Shown here piece by piece: positions 20,002 through 29,784 of a stretch of DNA of 64,000 nt. Each line of letters opens with the position of its first letter. Position 1 is the first letter of the stretch. The stretch comes from Palleronia abyssalis (GTDB lineage: Bacteria > Pseudomonadota > Alphaproteobacteria > Rhodobacterales > Rhodobacteraceae): NCBI RefSeq assembly GCF_900302445.1, contig NZ_ONZF01000002.1, positions 664,544 through 728,543 on the forward strand, given 5' to 3'. The translations under genes were made by a program, and so were the position numbers. A model generated the notes under the pieces. The model was given only the letters and a program-made list of their open reading frames with translations, made no database searches and was not told where the DNA came from.

Positions 20002-21231
20002 ATGAAAACCGTTCCGTTGGCACAGGCCGCACACCTGCCGTTCTGGCGTCGTCCGCAAGCGCTGTTGTTCCTCATGGCATTCGCCATGCCGCTGGCCTTC
20101 GCCACGTGGACGGCGCTTCTGAACAACTTCGTGATCGAGGTCGCGGACTTTTCCGGGGTCGAGATCGGCTGGCTGCACACGGTGCGAGAGATCCCGGGCT
20201 TCCTGGCCATCGGCGTCATCGTCCTGATCATGTTCGTCCGCGAGCAGGTGCTAGGGCTGCTGTCGCTGATCCTTTTGGGGGTCGCCACGGCCGCGTCCGC
20301 CTATTTCCCCAGCTTCGGGGGCATCCTGATCCTGACTCTGCTCAGTTCGATCGGGTTTCATTACTTCGAGACGGTGAACCAGTCGCTGCAATTGCAATGG
20401 ATCGACAAGAAGCACGCGCCGCAGACGCTGGGCTGGATCGTCGCCACAGGCTCGGGCGCGTCGCTTCTGAGTTACGGGCTGCTCGTGGTTGGATGGCGCG
20501 CGTTCGACCTGACCTATGCCTTCGTCTACGGCATGGCGGGCGGGGCCTGTGCCGTGATCGCGATCTTCTGCATGATCGCCTTCCCACAGTTCGAATCCCC
20601 CGACCCGCAACTGAAGACCTTCGTGCTGCGCCGACGCTACTGGCTGTACTACGCGCTGCAATTCATGTCCGGCGCGCGGCGGCAGATCTTCGTGGTCTTC
20701 GCCGGCTTCATGATGGTCGAACGGTTCGGCTTCGACGTGCACGAAATCACTTCGCTTCTGCTGATCAACTACGTGGTCAACATGATCGTGGCCCCGCTGC
20801 TGGGCAAGCTGGTGGGGCGGTTCGGCGAGCGTGCGGCCCTGTCCTTCGAGTATATCGGCCTGATCCTGGTCTTCATGTCCTATGGCGGCGTCTATTATTT
20901 CGGCTGGGGCGTCGCGATTGCCGCGGGGCTTTACGTGATCGACCACATTTTCTTCGGGCTGGCCTTCGCGCTGAAGACCTATTTCCAGAAGATCGCCGAC
21001 CCCCGCGATATCGCGCCGACGGCCGCCGTGGCCTTCACGATCAACCATATCGCGGCCGTCTTCCTGCCCGCGGCGCTGGGCTATCTGTGGGTCGTCACGC
21101 CCGGTGGGGTGTTCGTCCTGGCCTCGGGCATGGCGGCAACGTCGCTGGGCTTGGCCAGCCTGATCCCGCGCCACCCGACGCCCGGGAACGAGACGATTCT
21201 GTCGCGTCTCGTCCCCACCCCGGCGGAGTAG
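20002..21231 (+). CDS. MFS transporter
   Basis: A 409-residue major-facilitator-type carrier with about 12 hydrophobic helices. Helix 1 is around [20 protein letters not shown], and a polar central loop ([19 protein letters not shown]) divides the two halves. The typical motif A between helices 2 and 3 is poorly conserved, so the substrate is unknown. ATG 20002 (MKTVPLAQ) is preferred; ATG 19972 adds ten non-hydrophobic residues. msrA follows after 53 bp with its own strong ribosome-binding site. Confidence 0.82.
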   Translation: MKTVPLAQAAHLPFWRRPQALLFLMAFAMPLAFATWTALLNNFVIEVADFSGVEIGWLHTVREIPGFLAIGVIVLIMFVREQVLGLLSLILLGVATAASAYFPSFGGILILTLLSSIGFHYFETVNQSLQLQWIDKKHAPQTLGWIVATGSGASLLSYGLLVVGWRAFDLTYAFVYGMAGGACAVIAIFCMIAFPQFESPDPQLKTFVLRRRYWLYYALQFMSGARRQIFVVFAGFMMVERFGFDVHEITSLLLINYVVNMIVAPLLGKLVGRFGERAALSFEYIGLILVFMSYGGVYYFGWGVAIAAGLYVIDHIFFGLAFALKTYFQKIADPRDIAPTAAVAFTINHIAAVFLPAALGYLWVVTPGGVFVLASGMAATSLGLASLIPRHPTPGNETILSRLVPTPAE

Positions 21232-21284
21232 CGAAGCCGCCACGGCGCCCCTATATCGACGGTAACCCGATCAAGGAGGACACC

Positions 21285-21938
21285 ATGTTCCAGATCCTGC
21301 GCAAATCGACCGAGATGCCGTCGCAGAACGAGGCCCTGCCGGGCCGCGAGCAGCCCATCCCCACGGCGGAGGAGCACTTCGTGTTCAACCGTCCCCTGTC
21401 CAACGACGTGCCCGAAGGCATGGAAGAAGCCATGTTCGGCATGGGATGCTTCTGGGGCGTCGAGCGGATGTTCTGGAAGCTGCCGGGCGTTCACATGACG
21501 CTGGTCGGCTATGCCGGCGGTCACACGCCGCACGCCACCTACGACGAAGTCTGTTCGGGCCGGACCGGCCATAACGAGGTGGTCCGCGTGATCTACGACC
21601 CCTCCGTCATCTCCTACGAAGAGCTTCTGAAGACCTTCTGGGAAGGGCACGACCCCACGCAGGGCATGCGGCAGGGCAACGACCGCGGCACGCAGTACCG
21701 GTCCGGCATCTATACCTATTCCGAGCCGCAGAAGCTTGCCGCCGAGGAATCGAAGGTCGCGATGCAGCCCAAGCTGAAGGATGCGGGATACGGCCAGATC
21801 ACGACCGAGATCGTGGACGCGCCGCCGTTCTACCACGCCGAAGGGTATCACCAGCAATACCTGGCGAAGAACCCGGGTGGCTATTGCGGGCTGGGTGGAA
21901 CGGGCGTGACTTGCCCCATCGGCACCGGCGTCGCCTGA
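21285..21938 (+). CDS. msrA: Peptide-methionine (S)-S-oxide reductase
   Basis: MsrA reduces the S-epimer of methionine sulfoxide in oxidised proteins. The 217-residue protein has the GMGCFWGVE active site with Cys55, the [11 protein letters not shown] and [19 protein letters not shown] blocks, and a C-terminal [12 protein letters not shown] with two resolving-cysteine candidates. The start at 21285 follows AAGGAGG by 5 bp. It is separated by only 53 bp from the MFS gene, so cotranscription is possible. Confidence 0.95.
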   Translation: MFQILRKSTEMPSQNEALPGREQPIPTAEEHFVFNRPLSNDVPEGMEEAMFGMGCFWGVERMFWKLPGVHMTLVGYAGGHTPHATYDEVCSGRTGHNEVVRVIYDPSVISYEELLKTFWEGHDPTQGMRQGNDRGTQYRSGIYTYSEPQKLAAEESKVAMQPKLKDAGYGQITTEIVDAPPFYHAEGYHQQYLAKNPGGYCGLGGTGVTCPIGTGVA

Positions 21939-22171
21939 GTCCGGGCTGACCCTGCGCACGCAGCATTCGCGCGATCTTCACGGGTCGCGCGGCATATCCC
22001 ACCGGCGCGCACTTGGAAGAAAAGCGAGACCTGGGGGGCCGTCCGGCCTGGCAATCGGACGATACCCGATCACTGGTCTCACCGGTGAGATCGACGGCCG
22101 GGGGTGACGCCCCGCCCATATCTCTCGCGTCCCTAAAGGTGGCGCCACCGACTTCCATCACATGACATGAC

Positions 22172-22203
22172 GAAAAACCCCGGCGCCGATGCGGCGACCG
22201 GGG
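22172..22203 (-). terminator. Rho-independent terminator of the acyl-CoA dehydrogenase operon
   Basis: On the minus strand CCCCGG, a bulged T and CGCC pair with GGCGCCGGGG (22178-22203), followed by five T residues (22177-22173). It lies 15 bp after the stop of the 70-residue gene and ends the merR/acyl-CoA dehydrogenase transcription unit. Confidence 0.82.
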
Positions 22204-22217
22204 CGCTTCCCGTGGCT

Positions 22218-22430
22218 TCACCGCTTTCGCGATTCCAGCTCGGAATTGAACAGGCGCAGGCGGGCGGTCAGGTTTTCGCTGTGGGTAACGCTGTCGAAAT
22301 GCTCGAACAGGAAAGACAATGCTTCGCCTTCGTCCAGCCCGGCCTCGGTCGCGAAGCGCTTCAGGCGGCGATACCCGTCCTCGGTCATCGCGACGGGGAA
22401 ACGGCGGGTCAGCTTGAAACGCTTGGGCAT
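22218..22430 (-). CDS. Small charged protein, 70 residues
   Basis: A 70-residue protein, very basic at the N-terminus (MPKRFKLTRRFPVAMTEDGY) and then helical (RRLKRFATEAGLDEGEALSFLFEH). The N-terminal RRFPVAMTEDGYRRLKRFA resembles the beta strand plus helix of ribbon-helix-helix DNA-binding proteins, and a short second helical part follows. No family is firmly recognised. It sits 78 bp after the acyl-CoA dehydrogenase stop and just before the terminator, so it is probably the last gene of that operon. Confidence 0.6.
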   Translation of the reverse strand: MPKRFKLTRRFPVAMTEDGYRRLKRFATEAGLDEGEALSFLFEHFDSVTHSENLTARLRLFNSELESRKR

Positions 22431-22473
22431 GGTGGCGACCTTCGGGGGCTGCGGCTGCCCGAAGGTCGGGGAT

Positions 22474-22499
22474 GCGGGCGGCGTTGTAAACCCGCCCGC
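22474..22499. other. GC-rich hairpin between acyl-CoA dehydrogenase and the 70-residue gene
   Basis: GCGGGCGG and CCGCCCGC form an 8-bp inverted repeat around a 10-nt loop, 10 bp after the acyl-CoA dehydrogenase stop. There is no T run on either side, so it is more likely an mRNA processing or stability element than a terminator. A second weaker repeat (CTTCGGG...CCCGAAG, 22440-22464) follows. Confidence 0.5.
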
Positions 22500-22508
22500 A
22501 TGTGGTCT

Positions 22509-24287
22509 TCAGAAGTTCGCCGCGTCCAGCGCCATCACCGGCGCAGCACCGCTTTCGATGCGCGCGCGGTGCATCGCGGTCGCCGGCAGCTGGCGCGCCA
22601 TGTAGTAGCGTCCCGTCGCGATCTTGGTCTCGTAGAACGCGGTGTCCGACGCGCCGCCGTCCAGCGCGGATTGGGCGGCCTTCGCCATCTGCGCCCACAT
22701 GTAGCCAAGGCACACATGGCCGAAGAGGTGCATGAAGTCATACGACCCCGACAGCGCCTCGTTCGGATCCTTCATGCCGTTCTGCATGAAGAAGGTCGCC
22801 GCCGCCTGAAGGTCCTTCGACGCGGCCTTCAGCGGGGAAAGGAAGCCGTCCTCCAGCGCCGCGTTGCCCTCGTTTTCCTTGATGAACGACTTGATCAGCT
22901 CGAAGAAGCCCATGACGGTCTTGCCGCCGTTCAGCCCCAGCTTGCGCCCCACGAGGTCCAGCGACTGGATGCCGTTGGTGCCTTCGTAGATCATGGTGAT
23001 ACGGGCATCGCGGACGAATTGCTCCAGCCCCCATTCGGTCGTGAAGCCCGACCCGCCCAGTGTCTGCTGGGCCAGCACGGCCGTCTCGAACCCCTTGTCG
23101 GTCAGGAAGCCCTTGATGATCGGGGTCAGCAGCGACACCAGCGCCTCGGCCTCGGCGTCGCCCTTGCGGTCCGACTTGTCGATCAGGTTCGACCCCCACA
23201 GCGCGAAGGCCCGCGCGCCTTCGGTGAAGGCCTTCTGGTCCATCAGGTTGCGGCGCACGTCGGGGTGGACGATGATCGGATCGGCCGGGCCGGTCTCGTT
23301 CTGCGCCCCGGTCACGTCGCGGCCCTGAAGGCGGTCCTTCGCGAAGGCCAGCGCGTTCTGATAGGCCACCGCACCCTGGGCATAGCCCTGGACGCCCACG
23401 CCCAGACGGGCGGCGTTCATCATGGTGAACATGGCACGCATGCCCTTGTGCGTCTCGCCGATCAGGAAGCCGGTCGCGCCGTCATAGTTCATCACGCAGG
23501 TCGCGTTGCCGTGGATGCCCATCTTGGACTCGAGGCCCCCGCACGTCACCGCATTGCGGTCGCCAAGCGAGCCATCCTCGTTCACCATGAACTTCGGCAC
23601 GATGAACAGGGAAATGCCCTTCACGCCCTCGGGGCCGCCGGGGATCTTGGCCAGCACCAGGTGGACGATGTTGTCGGTCATGTCGTGCTCGCCGGCCGAG
23701 ATCCATATCTTCTGGCCGGTGATCTTGTAGGTGCCGTCGTCCTGCGGTTCCGCCTTGGTGCGGATCAGGCCCAGATCGGTGCCGCATTGCGGCTCGGTCA
23801 GGTTCATGGTGCCCGACCATTTCCCCTCGACCATCTTGGGCAGGTAGGTCTGCTTCTGCTGGTCGGTGCCATGGGCGTGGATCGCGTTGTAGGCGCCGTG
23901 GCTCAGGCCCTGGTACATGTTGAACGCCATGTTGGCCGAGACGAAAATCTCGCCCACGCAGCTGTTCAGAAGGTGCGGCATCCCCTGGCCGCCGTATTCG
24001 GGATCGCAGTCCAGACCGATCCATCCGCCCTCGCACACCTTGTCATAGGCGGCCTTGAACCCCTCGGGCGTGCGCACGACGCCGTTTTCCAGCGTGCATC
24101 CCTGCTCGTCGCCCACCTTGTTCAGGGGATGCAGAACCTCGGAGGCCAGCTTGCCGGCTTCTTCCAGCACGGCCTTGGTGAAGTCGCGGTCCAGCTCGTC
24201 ATAGCCGGGGACATCGGCGTCGGAGATGCCGAAGACCTCGTGAAGGATGAACTGCATGTCGTCGACGGGGGCGGTGTAGGTGGTCAT
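22509..24287 (-). CDS. Acyl-CoA dehydrogenase (long, about 590-residue type)
   Basis: A 592-residue FAD-dependent acyl-CoA dehydrogenase catalysing alpha,beta-desaturation of an acyl-CoA. Visible blocks are [17 protein letters not shown] (FAD/substrate loop), [13 protein letters not shown], a [17 protein letters not shown] block and [17 protein letters not shown] with the catalytic-loop Glu. A C-terminal helical extension (about 470-592) is typical of long bacterial enzymes (FadE5/DmdC-like). Both a medium/long-chain fatty acyl-CoA role and a 3-methylmercaptopropionyl-CoA (DmdC) role are possible. The MerR context favours beta-oxidation. It follows merR by 21 bp. Confidence 0.92.
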   Translation of the reverse strand: MTTYTAPVDDMQFILHEVFGISDADVPGYDELDRDFTKAVLEEAGKLASEVLHPLNKVGDEQGCTLENGVVRTPEGFKAAYDKVCEGGWIGLDCDPEYGGQGMPHLLNSCVGEIFVSANMAFNMYQGLSHGAYNAIHAHGTDQQKQTYLPKMVEGKWSGTMNLTEPQCGTDLGLIRTKAEPQDDGTYKITGQKIWISAGEHDMTDNIVHLVLAKIPGGPEGVKGISLFIVPKFMVNEDGSLGDRNAVTCGGLESKMGIHGNATCVMNYDGATGFLIGETHKGMRAMFTMMNAARLGVGVQGYAQGAVAYQNALAFAKDRLQGRDVTGAQNETGPADPIIVHPDVRRNLMDQKAFTEGARAFALWGSNLIDKSDRKGDAEAEALVSLLTPIIKGFLTDKGFETAVLAQQTLGGSGFTTEWGLEQFVRDARITMIYEGTNGIQSLDLVGRKLGLNGGKTVMGFFELIKSFIKENEGNAALEDGFLSPLKAASKDLQAAATFFMQNGMKDPNEALSGSYDFMHLFGHVCLGYMWAQMAKAAQSALDGGASDTAFYETKIATGRYYMARQLPATAMHRARIESGAAPVMALDAANF

Positions 24288-24308
24288 CTATTCCCTCCCT
24301 TGGGATGC

Positions 24309-24704
24309 TCAGGCGGCCGAACTGTTGCGGATGTCGGCCAGTTTCTTTCCGACAAAGTCGATTTCGCTTTCCAGCTCGGCCACCGCCTCGTCCAGCTCGG
24401 CCCGGCGGGCACGCAGATCCTCAAGCCGTTCGCGCGCGATCTCGTGAGTGCGGACAAGCTGATGTTCCTGGGCGCGACCCTGGCCATACAGGTCGAGGAG
24501 CTGGCGGATTTCTTCCAGCGTGAAACCGAACTTCTTGCCGCGCAGGATCAGCTTGAGGCGCGCACGGTCGCGCCGGGTGAACAAACGTTTCTGGCCCTCG
24601 CGGCGGGGCGCCAGAAGTTCTTTGGATTCGTAGAAGCGCAGAGTGCGCGGGGTCACGTCGAACGCGTCGCACATCTGCCGGATGGTCATCAGGTCTTCGG
24701 ACAT
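24309..24704 (-). CDS. MerR-family regulator (beta-oxidation type, copy 1)
   Basis: A 131-residue MerR-type repressor or activator. The winged-helix start TIRQMCDAFDVTPRTLRFYE and the wing with LFTRRDRARLKLILRGKKFG are clear. A long C-terminal coiled coil (about 78-125) drives dimerisation. No cysteine metal site is present, so an acyl-CoA or no ligand is likely. Related LiuR/FadP-type MerR proteins control fatty-acid and branched-chain amino-acid catabolism. The start at 24704 is chosen over an ATG 54 bp upstream. It precedes the acyl-CoA dehydrogenase by 21 bp. Confidence 0.88.
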   Translation of the reverse strand: MSEDLMTIRQMCDAFDVTPRTLRFYESKELLAPRREGQKRLFTRRDRARLKLILRGKKFGFTLEEIRQLLDLYGQGRAQEHQLVRTHEIARERLEDLRARRAELDEAVAELESEIDFVGKKLADIRNSSAA

Positions 24705-24770
24705 TGATCTCACGGTATATAGGTCAGGATCGCAGACATGCGCATACCCGTAGGGCAAGGCAAGCGCGGG

Positions 24771-24784
24771 TGACGTTAACGTCA
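24771..24784. promoter_or_regulatory. Palindromic operator candidate TGACGTTAACGTCA
   Basis: A perfect 14-bp palindrome lies 67 bp upstream of the first merR start and 14 bp after the stop of the second merR. A shorter palindrome TGACGTCA lies at 24793-24800, overlapping that stop. The ACGTTAACGT core resembles operators described for LiuR/FadP-type MerR regulators (from memory). It is thus a good candidate site for one or both MerR proteins controlling the acyl-CoA dehydrogenase operon. Confidence 0.6.
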
Positions 24785-24797
24785 GCGGAACGTGACG

Positions 24798-25187
24798 TCA
24801 GTCGTTACCCTGCGTGAGTTCGAGGGTCTGCGCGACCTCGTCACGGGTGTCACGCAGCTCGGCAATCGCTTGTTCCAGCTGCGCCAACTCGTCGGTCAGG
24901 TGGACAATCTGGCGATCCGCATACTCGACCCAGGTGCGCATCTGCGCCTCTGTGCCCTTCTGGTCGTAGATCAAAAGCCACTGGCGAATGTCTTCCAGGC
25001 TGAACCCCCACCGGCGTCCACGCAGGATCAGCGTCATCCGGGCAACGTCGCGCGGCGTATAGAACCGCGCGCGGCCTTCACGGACGGGGGTCAGCAGCTC
25101 AATATACTCGTAATACCGGAGGGTGCGCGGCGTGACATCGAACTTCGCGCACATCTCCTTGAACGTCAAACGGTCGTCTTGCGGCAT
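24798..25187 (-). CDS. MerR-family regulator (copy 2)
   Basis: A 129-residue paralogue of the next MerR gene, sharing the FKEMCAKFDVTPRTLRYYE helix-turn-helix and a wing RFYTPRDVARMTLILRGRRWG, with a C-terminal coiled coil (about 80-125). ATG 25187 is preferred because GGGGAGG lies 4 bp upstream. No cysteine-based metal site is seen. It probably forms a transcription unit of its own or with the following merR-acyl-CoA dehydrogenase genes. The two paralogues are 93 bp apart. Confidence 0.88.
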   Translation of the reverse strand: MPQDDRLTFKEMCAKFDVTPRTLRYYEYIELLTPVREGRARFYTPRDVARMTLILRGRRWGFSLEDIRQWLLIYDQKGTEAQMRTWVEYADRQIVHLTDELAQLEQAIAELRDTRDEVAQTLELTQGND

Positions 25188-25200
25188 GAGCCTCCCCTTT

Positions 25201-25227
25201 CGGCCCATATTTAAGCAACTTGGGCCG
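25201..25227. promoter_or_regulatory. Inverted repeat upstream of the second merR
   Basis: CGGCCCA and TGGGCCG form perfect 7-bp arms around a 13-bp AT-rich centre containing TATTTAAG, ending 14 bp upstream of the merR start. The AT-rich centre reads as TTAAAT on the minus strand and could be a -10 box. An operator is plausible; no regulator can be named. Confidence 0.4.
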
Positions 25228-25232
25228 CGTGC

Positions 25233-25925
25233 CTAGGGGGCCATCTCGGCGGCAAGCGCATGTCCGCTTTCATACTCGGACGCCTCGCGCCGGGCGATGG
25301 CGGGGGTGCGGCGGATCCAGTCGTCCCCTTCAGCGCAGTCCAGCATGAAATGGGCCAGGTCGCCGTGCCGCGTGCGGATCAACCCCTCGGCGATCACGTC
25401 GGGGGTGACGGTATAGTCGCAAGTCTTATCGCCCGTCATCAGCCAGCCGGGCCGCACCGCCGTCCAGTCGGTGTCCGAAGCGCGCAACAGCCGCTCCATC
25501 TCGCCCATCTGGGTGAAGATTGGCTGCAGCGCGACCGCGGCGGCGGCCCGGAACAGCAGGGGACCGCGGTCCAGCGTCTCGACGAACGTGGCCGAGATGA
25601 CGACGATCCGCCGCACGCCCGTCCGTCCCATCGCGTCGATGTAACTTCGCGTGCCATCGGTATACAGCGGCGGGGGCGACAGGGCAGTGCCCGCGTCGAG
25701 CGGCACCCCGATGCACGAGATTACCGCATCGCACCCCTCGATATGGGGCGCCAGATCGTCGGAGGTGACATCGGCCGTTCGCGCCTCGACCCCCTCGGGC
25801 AGGTCGGCACCTTCGGGCCACGCCTTTTCGATGGCGCGCACGGAATGGCCCCGCGCGACCGCCTGTTTCACGGCATGGCGTCCGGTTGCCCCGTTCGCGC
25901 CGAAGATCGCTAATGTTTTCCTCAT
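25233..25925 (-). CDS. Atypical SDR/NmrA-like NAD(P)-binding protein
   Basis: A 230-residue Rossmann protein. The N-terminal LAIFGANGATGRHAV (5-19) is the GxxGxxG cofactor loop of atypical SDR (NmrA/BVR-B-like) proteins. VISCIGVP, VVISATFVET and WTAVRPGWLM are further family blocks. The classical YxxxK is absent, as expected for this group. It may be an NAD(P)H reductase or redox sensor. The start at 25925 begins the first beta strand. It lies 46 bp upstream of the second merR on the same strand and diverges from the thioesterase operon. Confidence 0.82.
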   Translation of the reverse strand: MRKTLAIFGANGATGRHAVKQAVARGHSVRAIEKAWPEGADLPEGVEARTADVTSDDLAPHIEGCDAVISCIGVPLDAGTALSPPPLYTDGTRSYIDAMGRTGVRRIVVISATFVETLDRGPLLFRAAAAVALQPIFTQMGEMERLLRASDTDWTAVRPGWLMTGDKTCDYTVTPDVIAEGLIRTRHGDLAHFMLDCAEGDDWIRRTPAIARREASEYESGHALAAEMAP

Positions 25926-26029
25926 GGCCACGGAACGACGCAGCGGCGGGCCCGTTCCCCGCAACGGCCGGGCTTGTGGCAACCGCGACGGTCGGTCACA
26001 ACCGGGGCACACCGACAGGAGCCTCAAGC

Positions 26030-26455
26030 ATGTCCGACCGCACCGCCCAGATCGCCCGGCAGTTCACCCAGGGCATCCCCCATGCGCGCGACCTGGGGAT
26101 GGAGATCCGGCACCTGGAAAACGGCGTCTGCGAGATCGAGATGCCCTACGACGAAAAGCTGATCGGCGACGCGCGCACCGGGGTGATCCATGGCGGCGCG
26201 ATCTCGGCGCTGATGGACACCTGCAGCGGGGCCGCGGTGATGAGCCATCCGTCGAACCCCGGCGGCACCGCGACGCTGGACCTGCGCATCGATTACATGC
26301 GCGCGGCCACCCCCGGCCAGACGATCCGGGCGCGCGCCGAATGCTATCACGTCACGCACTCGGTTGCCTTCGTGCGCGCCAGTGCCTGCGACGACCAGGA
26401 GGATCCGCCCGTCGCCACCGCCCACGGCGCCTTCACGCTGGAGCGCAAGTCATGA
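26030..26455 (+). CDS. PaaI-type hotdog thioesterase (first of two)
   Basis: A 141-residue hotdog-fold acyl-CoA thioesterase. The helix motif H54-GGAISALMD63 carries the Asp typical of PaaI/YdiI-like enzymes, preceded by a Val-Ile strand. It hydrolyses an acyl- or aryl-CoA; the substrate is unknown. Its stop overlaps by 4 bp the start of a second hotdog gene, which suggests equal-ratio synthesis and perhaps a heteromer. Confidence 0.88.
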   Translation: MSDRTAQIARQFTQGIPHARDLGMEIRHLENGVCEIEMPYDEKLIGDARTGVIHGGAISALMDTCSGAAVMSHPSNPGGTATLDLRIDYMRAATPGQTIRARAECYHVTHSVAFVRASACDDQEDPPVATAHGAFTLERKS

Positions 26456-26955
26456 GCCGCCCCCGCCCCGAACCCGTGCAGGTCATCAAGCAACGCCGCG
26501 ATGCGGCCCTTCAGGCGCTGGCGGGGGGCATGCCGTATATCCGCCATCTGGGCATCACGTTCGAACGCCGCGGTGACGAGCTGACGGCGATCCTGCCCTA
26601 CGATGACAAGCTGATCGGCAACCCGCTGCTGCCCGCCCTGCACGGCGGCGTGACGGCGGCGTTTCTCGAGACGACGGCGGTGGTAGCCCTCGCGTGGTCG
26701 CGGCTGTGGGACCGGATCGAGAATGGCGAGATCGAGCTCGACGCCCTGACCCCCGAAACCTTGCCGCGAATGCCCAAGACGGTGGATTTCACCATTGACT
26801 ATCTGCGTTCGGGGCTGCCGCGCGACGCCTATGCGCGGGCGCGGATCGTGCGCTCGGGGCGGCGCTTCGCCAGCGTGCAGGTCGAAGGCTGGCAGGACAA
26901 TCGTGATCGCCTTCATGCCTCGGCCACCGGGCATTTCGTGATGCCGCGCGACTGA
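26452..26955 (+). CDS. PaaI-type hotdog protein (second of two)
   Basis: A 167-residue hotdog-fold protein. The core helix reads H64-GGVTAAFLE73, so the catalytic-position Asp of the neighbour is replaced by Glu. An N-terminal extension (1-25) and an insertion with DRIENGEIELDALTP are additional differences. It is likely an acyl-CoA thioesterase or a partner subunit of the overlapping first gene. The MATE gene follows after 1 bp, so the three genes form one operon. Confidence 0.83.
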   Translation: MSRPRPEPVQVIKQRRDAALQALAGGMPYIRHLGITFERRGDELTAILPYDDKLIGNPLLPALHGGVTAAFLETTAVVALAWSRLWDRIENGEIELDALTPETLPRMPKTVDFTIDYLRSGLPRDAYARARIVRSGRRFASVQVEGWQDNRDRLHASATGHFVMPRD

Positions 26956-26956
26956 C

Positions 26957-28276
26957 ATGGCCGGCCCGCCGCGCCCCGTGACCCACCGCCGGGTGCTGGC
27001 GGTCGCGATGCCCATCGTGCTGTCGAATGCCACCGTGCCGATCCTGGGCGCGGTCGACACGGGCGTCGTCGGGCAACTGGGCGAGGCCGCGCCCATCGGT
27101 GCGGTCGGCATTGGCGCCGTGGTGCTGTCGGCGATCTACTGGATCTTTGGCTTCCTGCGGATGGGCACCACGGGCTTTGCCAGCCAGGCGCTGGGCCGCG
27201 ACGATCTGGACGAGGGCGCGGCGATCCTGTCGCGGGGGCTGGGGATCGGGCTTCTGGGCGGGCTGGCGATCATCGTCCTGCAACTGCCGCTGTTCCGCGC
27301 GGCCTTCTGGGTCTCGCCCGCGTCGTCCGACGTCGAGTCGATGGCCCGCGCCTATATGGGCATCCGTGTCTGGTCCGCGCCCGCCCTGATCTCGATCTTT
27401 GCGATCACCGGCTGGCTGATCGCGGCGGAGCGCACGCGGGGCGTCTTCGTCATCCAGATCTGGATGAACGGCGTGAACGTCGCACTGGACCTGTGGTTCG
27501 TGCTGGGCCTCGGCTGGGGGGTGGAAGGCGTGGCACGCGCGACCTTCATCGCCGAATGGTCGGGCTTCGCGCTTGGCCTGTGGCTGTGCCGCGACGCGTT
27601 CTCGACCCCCGCCTGGCGCGATCGGGCGCGGGTGTTGGACCCGGCGAAGCTGAAGCGGTTCGCGCAGGTCAATTCCGACATCCTGATCCGGTCGATGCTG
27701 CTTCAGGCGATGGTCGTGTCGTTCCTGCTGCTGTCGTCCCGGTTCGGCGATGTGCGGCTGGCGGCGAACCAGATCCTGCTGCAATTCCTGAACATCACCG
27801 CCTACGCGATGGACGGCTTCGCCTTCGCGGCCGAGGCCATCGTGGGCAGCGCGCTGGGCCGCGGCAGGCGCGATCTGTTCCGCCGCGGCGCCATCCTGAC
27901 GTCGATCTGGGGCGCGGTGACGGGGGCCGTTCTGGCGCTGGCTTTCCTGCTGGGCGGCGGCGCGATCATCGACGTGATGACCACGGCGCCCGAGGTCCGC
28001 GACGCCGCGCGCCTGTTCCTGCCCTACATGATCGCAGCCCCCATCCTGGGCTGTGCCGCGTGGATGCTGGACGGCATCTTCATCGGGGCCACCCGGACGG
28101 CCGACATGCGCAACATGATGGTGGTGTCGGCGGTCCTTTATGCCGTGTCGCTGGCGATCCTCATGCCTGCGTTCGGGGCGCACGGGCTGTGGCTGGCCTT
28201 CCTGATCGGGTTCGTGGCACGGGGCGTCACGCTGGGCCTGCGCTATCCCGCGCTGGAGCGCTCCGTCGGCTCATAG
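26957..28276 (+). CDS. MATE family efflux transporter (DinF-like)
   Basis: A 439-residue multidrug and toxic-compound extrusion carrier with 12 hydrophobic helices in two similar halves, the first beginning [20 protein letters not shown]. The [10 protein letters not shown] motif is typical of the DinF/NorM group. It exchanges H+ or Na+ for cationic drugs or metabolites. Its last 6 bp overlap the stop of pyrD on the opposite strand (28271-28276). Context with two thioesterases gives no substrate. Confidence 0.88.
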   Translation: MAGPPRPVTHRRVLAVAMPIVLSNATVPILGAVDTGVVGQLGEAAPIGAVGIGAVVLSAIYWIFGFLRMGTTGFASQALGRDDLDEGAAILSRGLGIGLLGGLAIIVLQLPLFRAAFWVSPASSDVESMARAYMGIRVWSAPALISIFAITGWLIAAERTRGVFVIQIWMNGVNVALDLWFVLGLGWGVEGVARATFIAEWSGFALGLWLCRDAFSTPAWRDRARVLDPAKLKRFAQVNSDILIRSMLLQAMVVSFLLLSSRFGDVRLAANQILLQFLNITAYAMDGFAFAAEAIVGSALGRGRRDLFRRGAILTSIWGAVTGAVLALAFLLGGGAIIDVMTTAPEVRDAARLFLPYMIAAPILGCAAWMLDGIFIGATRTADMRNMMVVSAVLYAVSLAILMPAFGAHGLWLAFLIGFVARGVTLGLRYPALERSVGS

Positions 28277-29311
28277 CCAGCGGTCGCGATCCTTTCCTAC
28301 GGCCTGCGCGGCGGTCAGACCGTCACGGGCCAGCAGATCATCCAGCCCCCGCGCGATCCGCACCGCCAGCGACAGCCCGTCATAGACCATCGCGGTGTAA
28401 AGCTGCACCGCCGTCGCGCCTGCGCGGATCTTGGCATAGGCGTCCTCGGCCGAGCCCACGCCGCCCACGCCGATCAGCGGCAGGTCGGTCAGCGACGACA
28501 GCCGCGCCAGAACCCGCGTGCTGCGGTCGAACAGCGGCCGTCCCGACAGCCCGCCGGTCTGGTCGCGATGGGAGGACCGAAGGCCGTCGCGCCCCAGCGT
28601 GGTGTTGGTCGCGACGATCCCGGCGATCCCGGTCTCTCCGGCCACGGCCGCGATGTCGGCCAGCGCTGTGTCGTCCAGGTCGGGCGCGATCTTTAGGAAG
28701 ATCGGCAGACCCCGCTTGTTCGCCGCCATCACTCCCGCCAGCAACGCTCGCAGCGCCTCGGATCCCTGCAAGTCGCGCAGCTTTTCCGTGTTGGGGGAGG
28801 AGACGTTGACCGTCGCGAAATCCATGTGGTCCGCGGCGCGGCGCAGCACTTGGGCGAAATCGGCGGCGCGGTCGGCGCTGTCCTTGTTCGCGCCCAGGTT
28901 CAGCCCCCGCGGGATCGCCGTCGGGGTGGCGGCCAGCCGGTCGGCGATGGGCCCGATGCCGTGGTTGTTGAAGCCGAACCGGTTGATCGCGGCGCGGTCC
29001 TCGGCCAGCCGGTAGAGGCGGGGGCGGGGGTTGCCCTCCTGCGGGCGGGGGGTCGCCGCGCCCACCTCGAGGAACCCGAACCCGGCGCGGGACAACGGGC
29101 GCAGAGCCTCGGCGTTCTTGTCGAACCCGGCCGCCAGTCCCAGCGGGTTGGGCAGGGCCATCCCGGCCAAGTCCACGGACAGGCGGTCGGACGTCACAGG
29201 CCCCGGCGCGGGGGCCAGCCCCGCCTTCAGCCCGCGCAGCGCCAGACCATGCGCCGTCTCGGGGTCGATCCGGCGCAGGACGGTCAGGCCCAGCCGTTCG
29301 GCAAGGCTCAT
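28271..29311 (-). CDS. pyrD: Dihydroorotate dehydrogenase (quinone)
   Basis: Class 2 DHODH, 346 residues, oxidises dihydroorotate with ubiquinone in pyrimidine synthesis. An N-terminal amphipathic helix for membrane contact (about 1-25), [11 protein letters not shown] (FMN), the NVSSPNT motif with catalytic Ser, IVATNTT and [19 protein letters not shown] phosphate site are present. The start at 29311 (MSLAERLG) is family-typical. Its ATG overlaps the stop of the upstream DUF952 gene by 4 bp. Confidence 0.95.
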   Translation of the reverse strand: MSLAERLGLTVLRRIDPETAHGLALRGLKAGLAPAPGPVTSDRLSVDLAGMALPNPLGLAAGFDKNAEALRPLSRAGFGFLEVGAATPRPQEGNPRPRLYRLAEDRAAINRFGFNNHGIGPIADRLAATPTAIPRGLNLGANKDSADRAADFAQVLRRAADHMDFATVNVSSPNTEKLRDLQGSEALRALLAGVMAANKRGLPIFLKIAPDLDDTALADIAAVAGETGIAGIVATNTTLGRDGLRSSHRDQTGGLSGRPLFDRSTRVLARLSSLTDLPLIGVGGVGSAEDAYAKIRAGATAVQLYTAMVYDGLSLAVRIARGLDDLLARDGLTAAQAVGKDRDRWL

Positions 29312-29643
29312 TCGTCGCCCAGGGTCAGGGTGTCGACGCCGTCGCGCGGAAGTTCGGTGTGCCACACGACCTCGTCACGCTTCAGCGCGCGATAAAGGTG
29401 GGGGAACTGCGCGCCGTCGCGCGCCTCTTCCCAGCGCAGGTCGTCGCCCAGGCTGCCGGTTTCGACGGCGGCCAGGGTCAGGCCGTGCTCGCCCGGGAAA
29501 TGCTTCGCCAGCGTGCCGCCCAACTGATCCTTGGTCGAGAAATGGATGAACCCGTCCTTCAGATCAACGGGTGCACCCTGCGTCTCGCCCGCCTCATCCA
29601 GTTCACGCCATTCCGCGGTCCGAAATACCTTGTAGATGCGCAT
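29308..29643 (-). CDS. DUF952 family protein
   Basis: A 111-residue protein with the DUF952 hallmark [12 protein letters not shown] near the N-terminus and [12 protein letters not shown] in the middle. Its biochemical role is unknown; weak similarity to glutathione-S-transferase-like folds has been suggested for this family. The ATG at 29643 has a GGAG ribosome-binding site. Overlap with pyrD by 4 bp implies cotranslation. It is divergent from a secreted nucleotidase gene across 141 bp. Confidence 0.9.
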   Translation of the reverse strand: MRIYKVFRTAEWRELDEAGETQGAPVDLKDGFIHFSTKDQLGGTLAKHFPGEHGLTLAAVETGSLGDDLRWEEARDGAQFPHLYRALKRDEVVWHTELPRDGVDTLTLGDE

Positions 29644-29784
29644 ACGGAATCTCCTTTTTCCGGTTGCCGCGACGATATCTAGGGCGGTCGCCCGGTCTGT
29701 CGTCGTCACGTCATGCGATGGCGCTTTGACACCCTGCGACAGACGGCGCAATCTTTCGCCAGAACGACAACAGGGAGTCACCGC

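Noticed and set aside
22167..24707. 846-codon open frame on the plus strand antisense to the acyl-CoA dehydrogenase
   Set aside because: The minus-strand product is a full-length, motif-complete acyl-CoA dehydrogenase. The antisense product has no domains and is His/Arg/Gly-rich, as expected for the complement of high-GC coding DNA.
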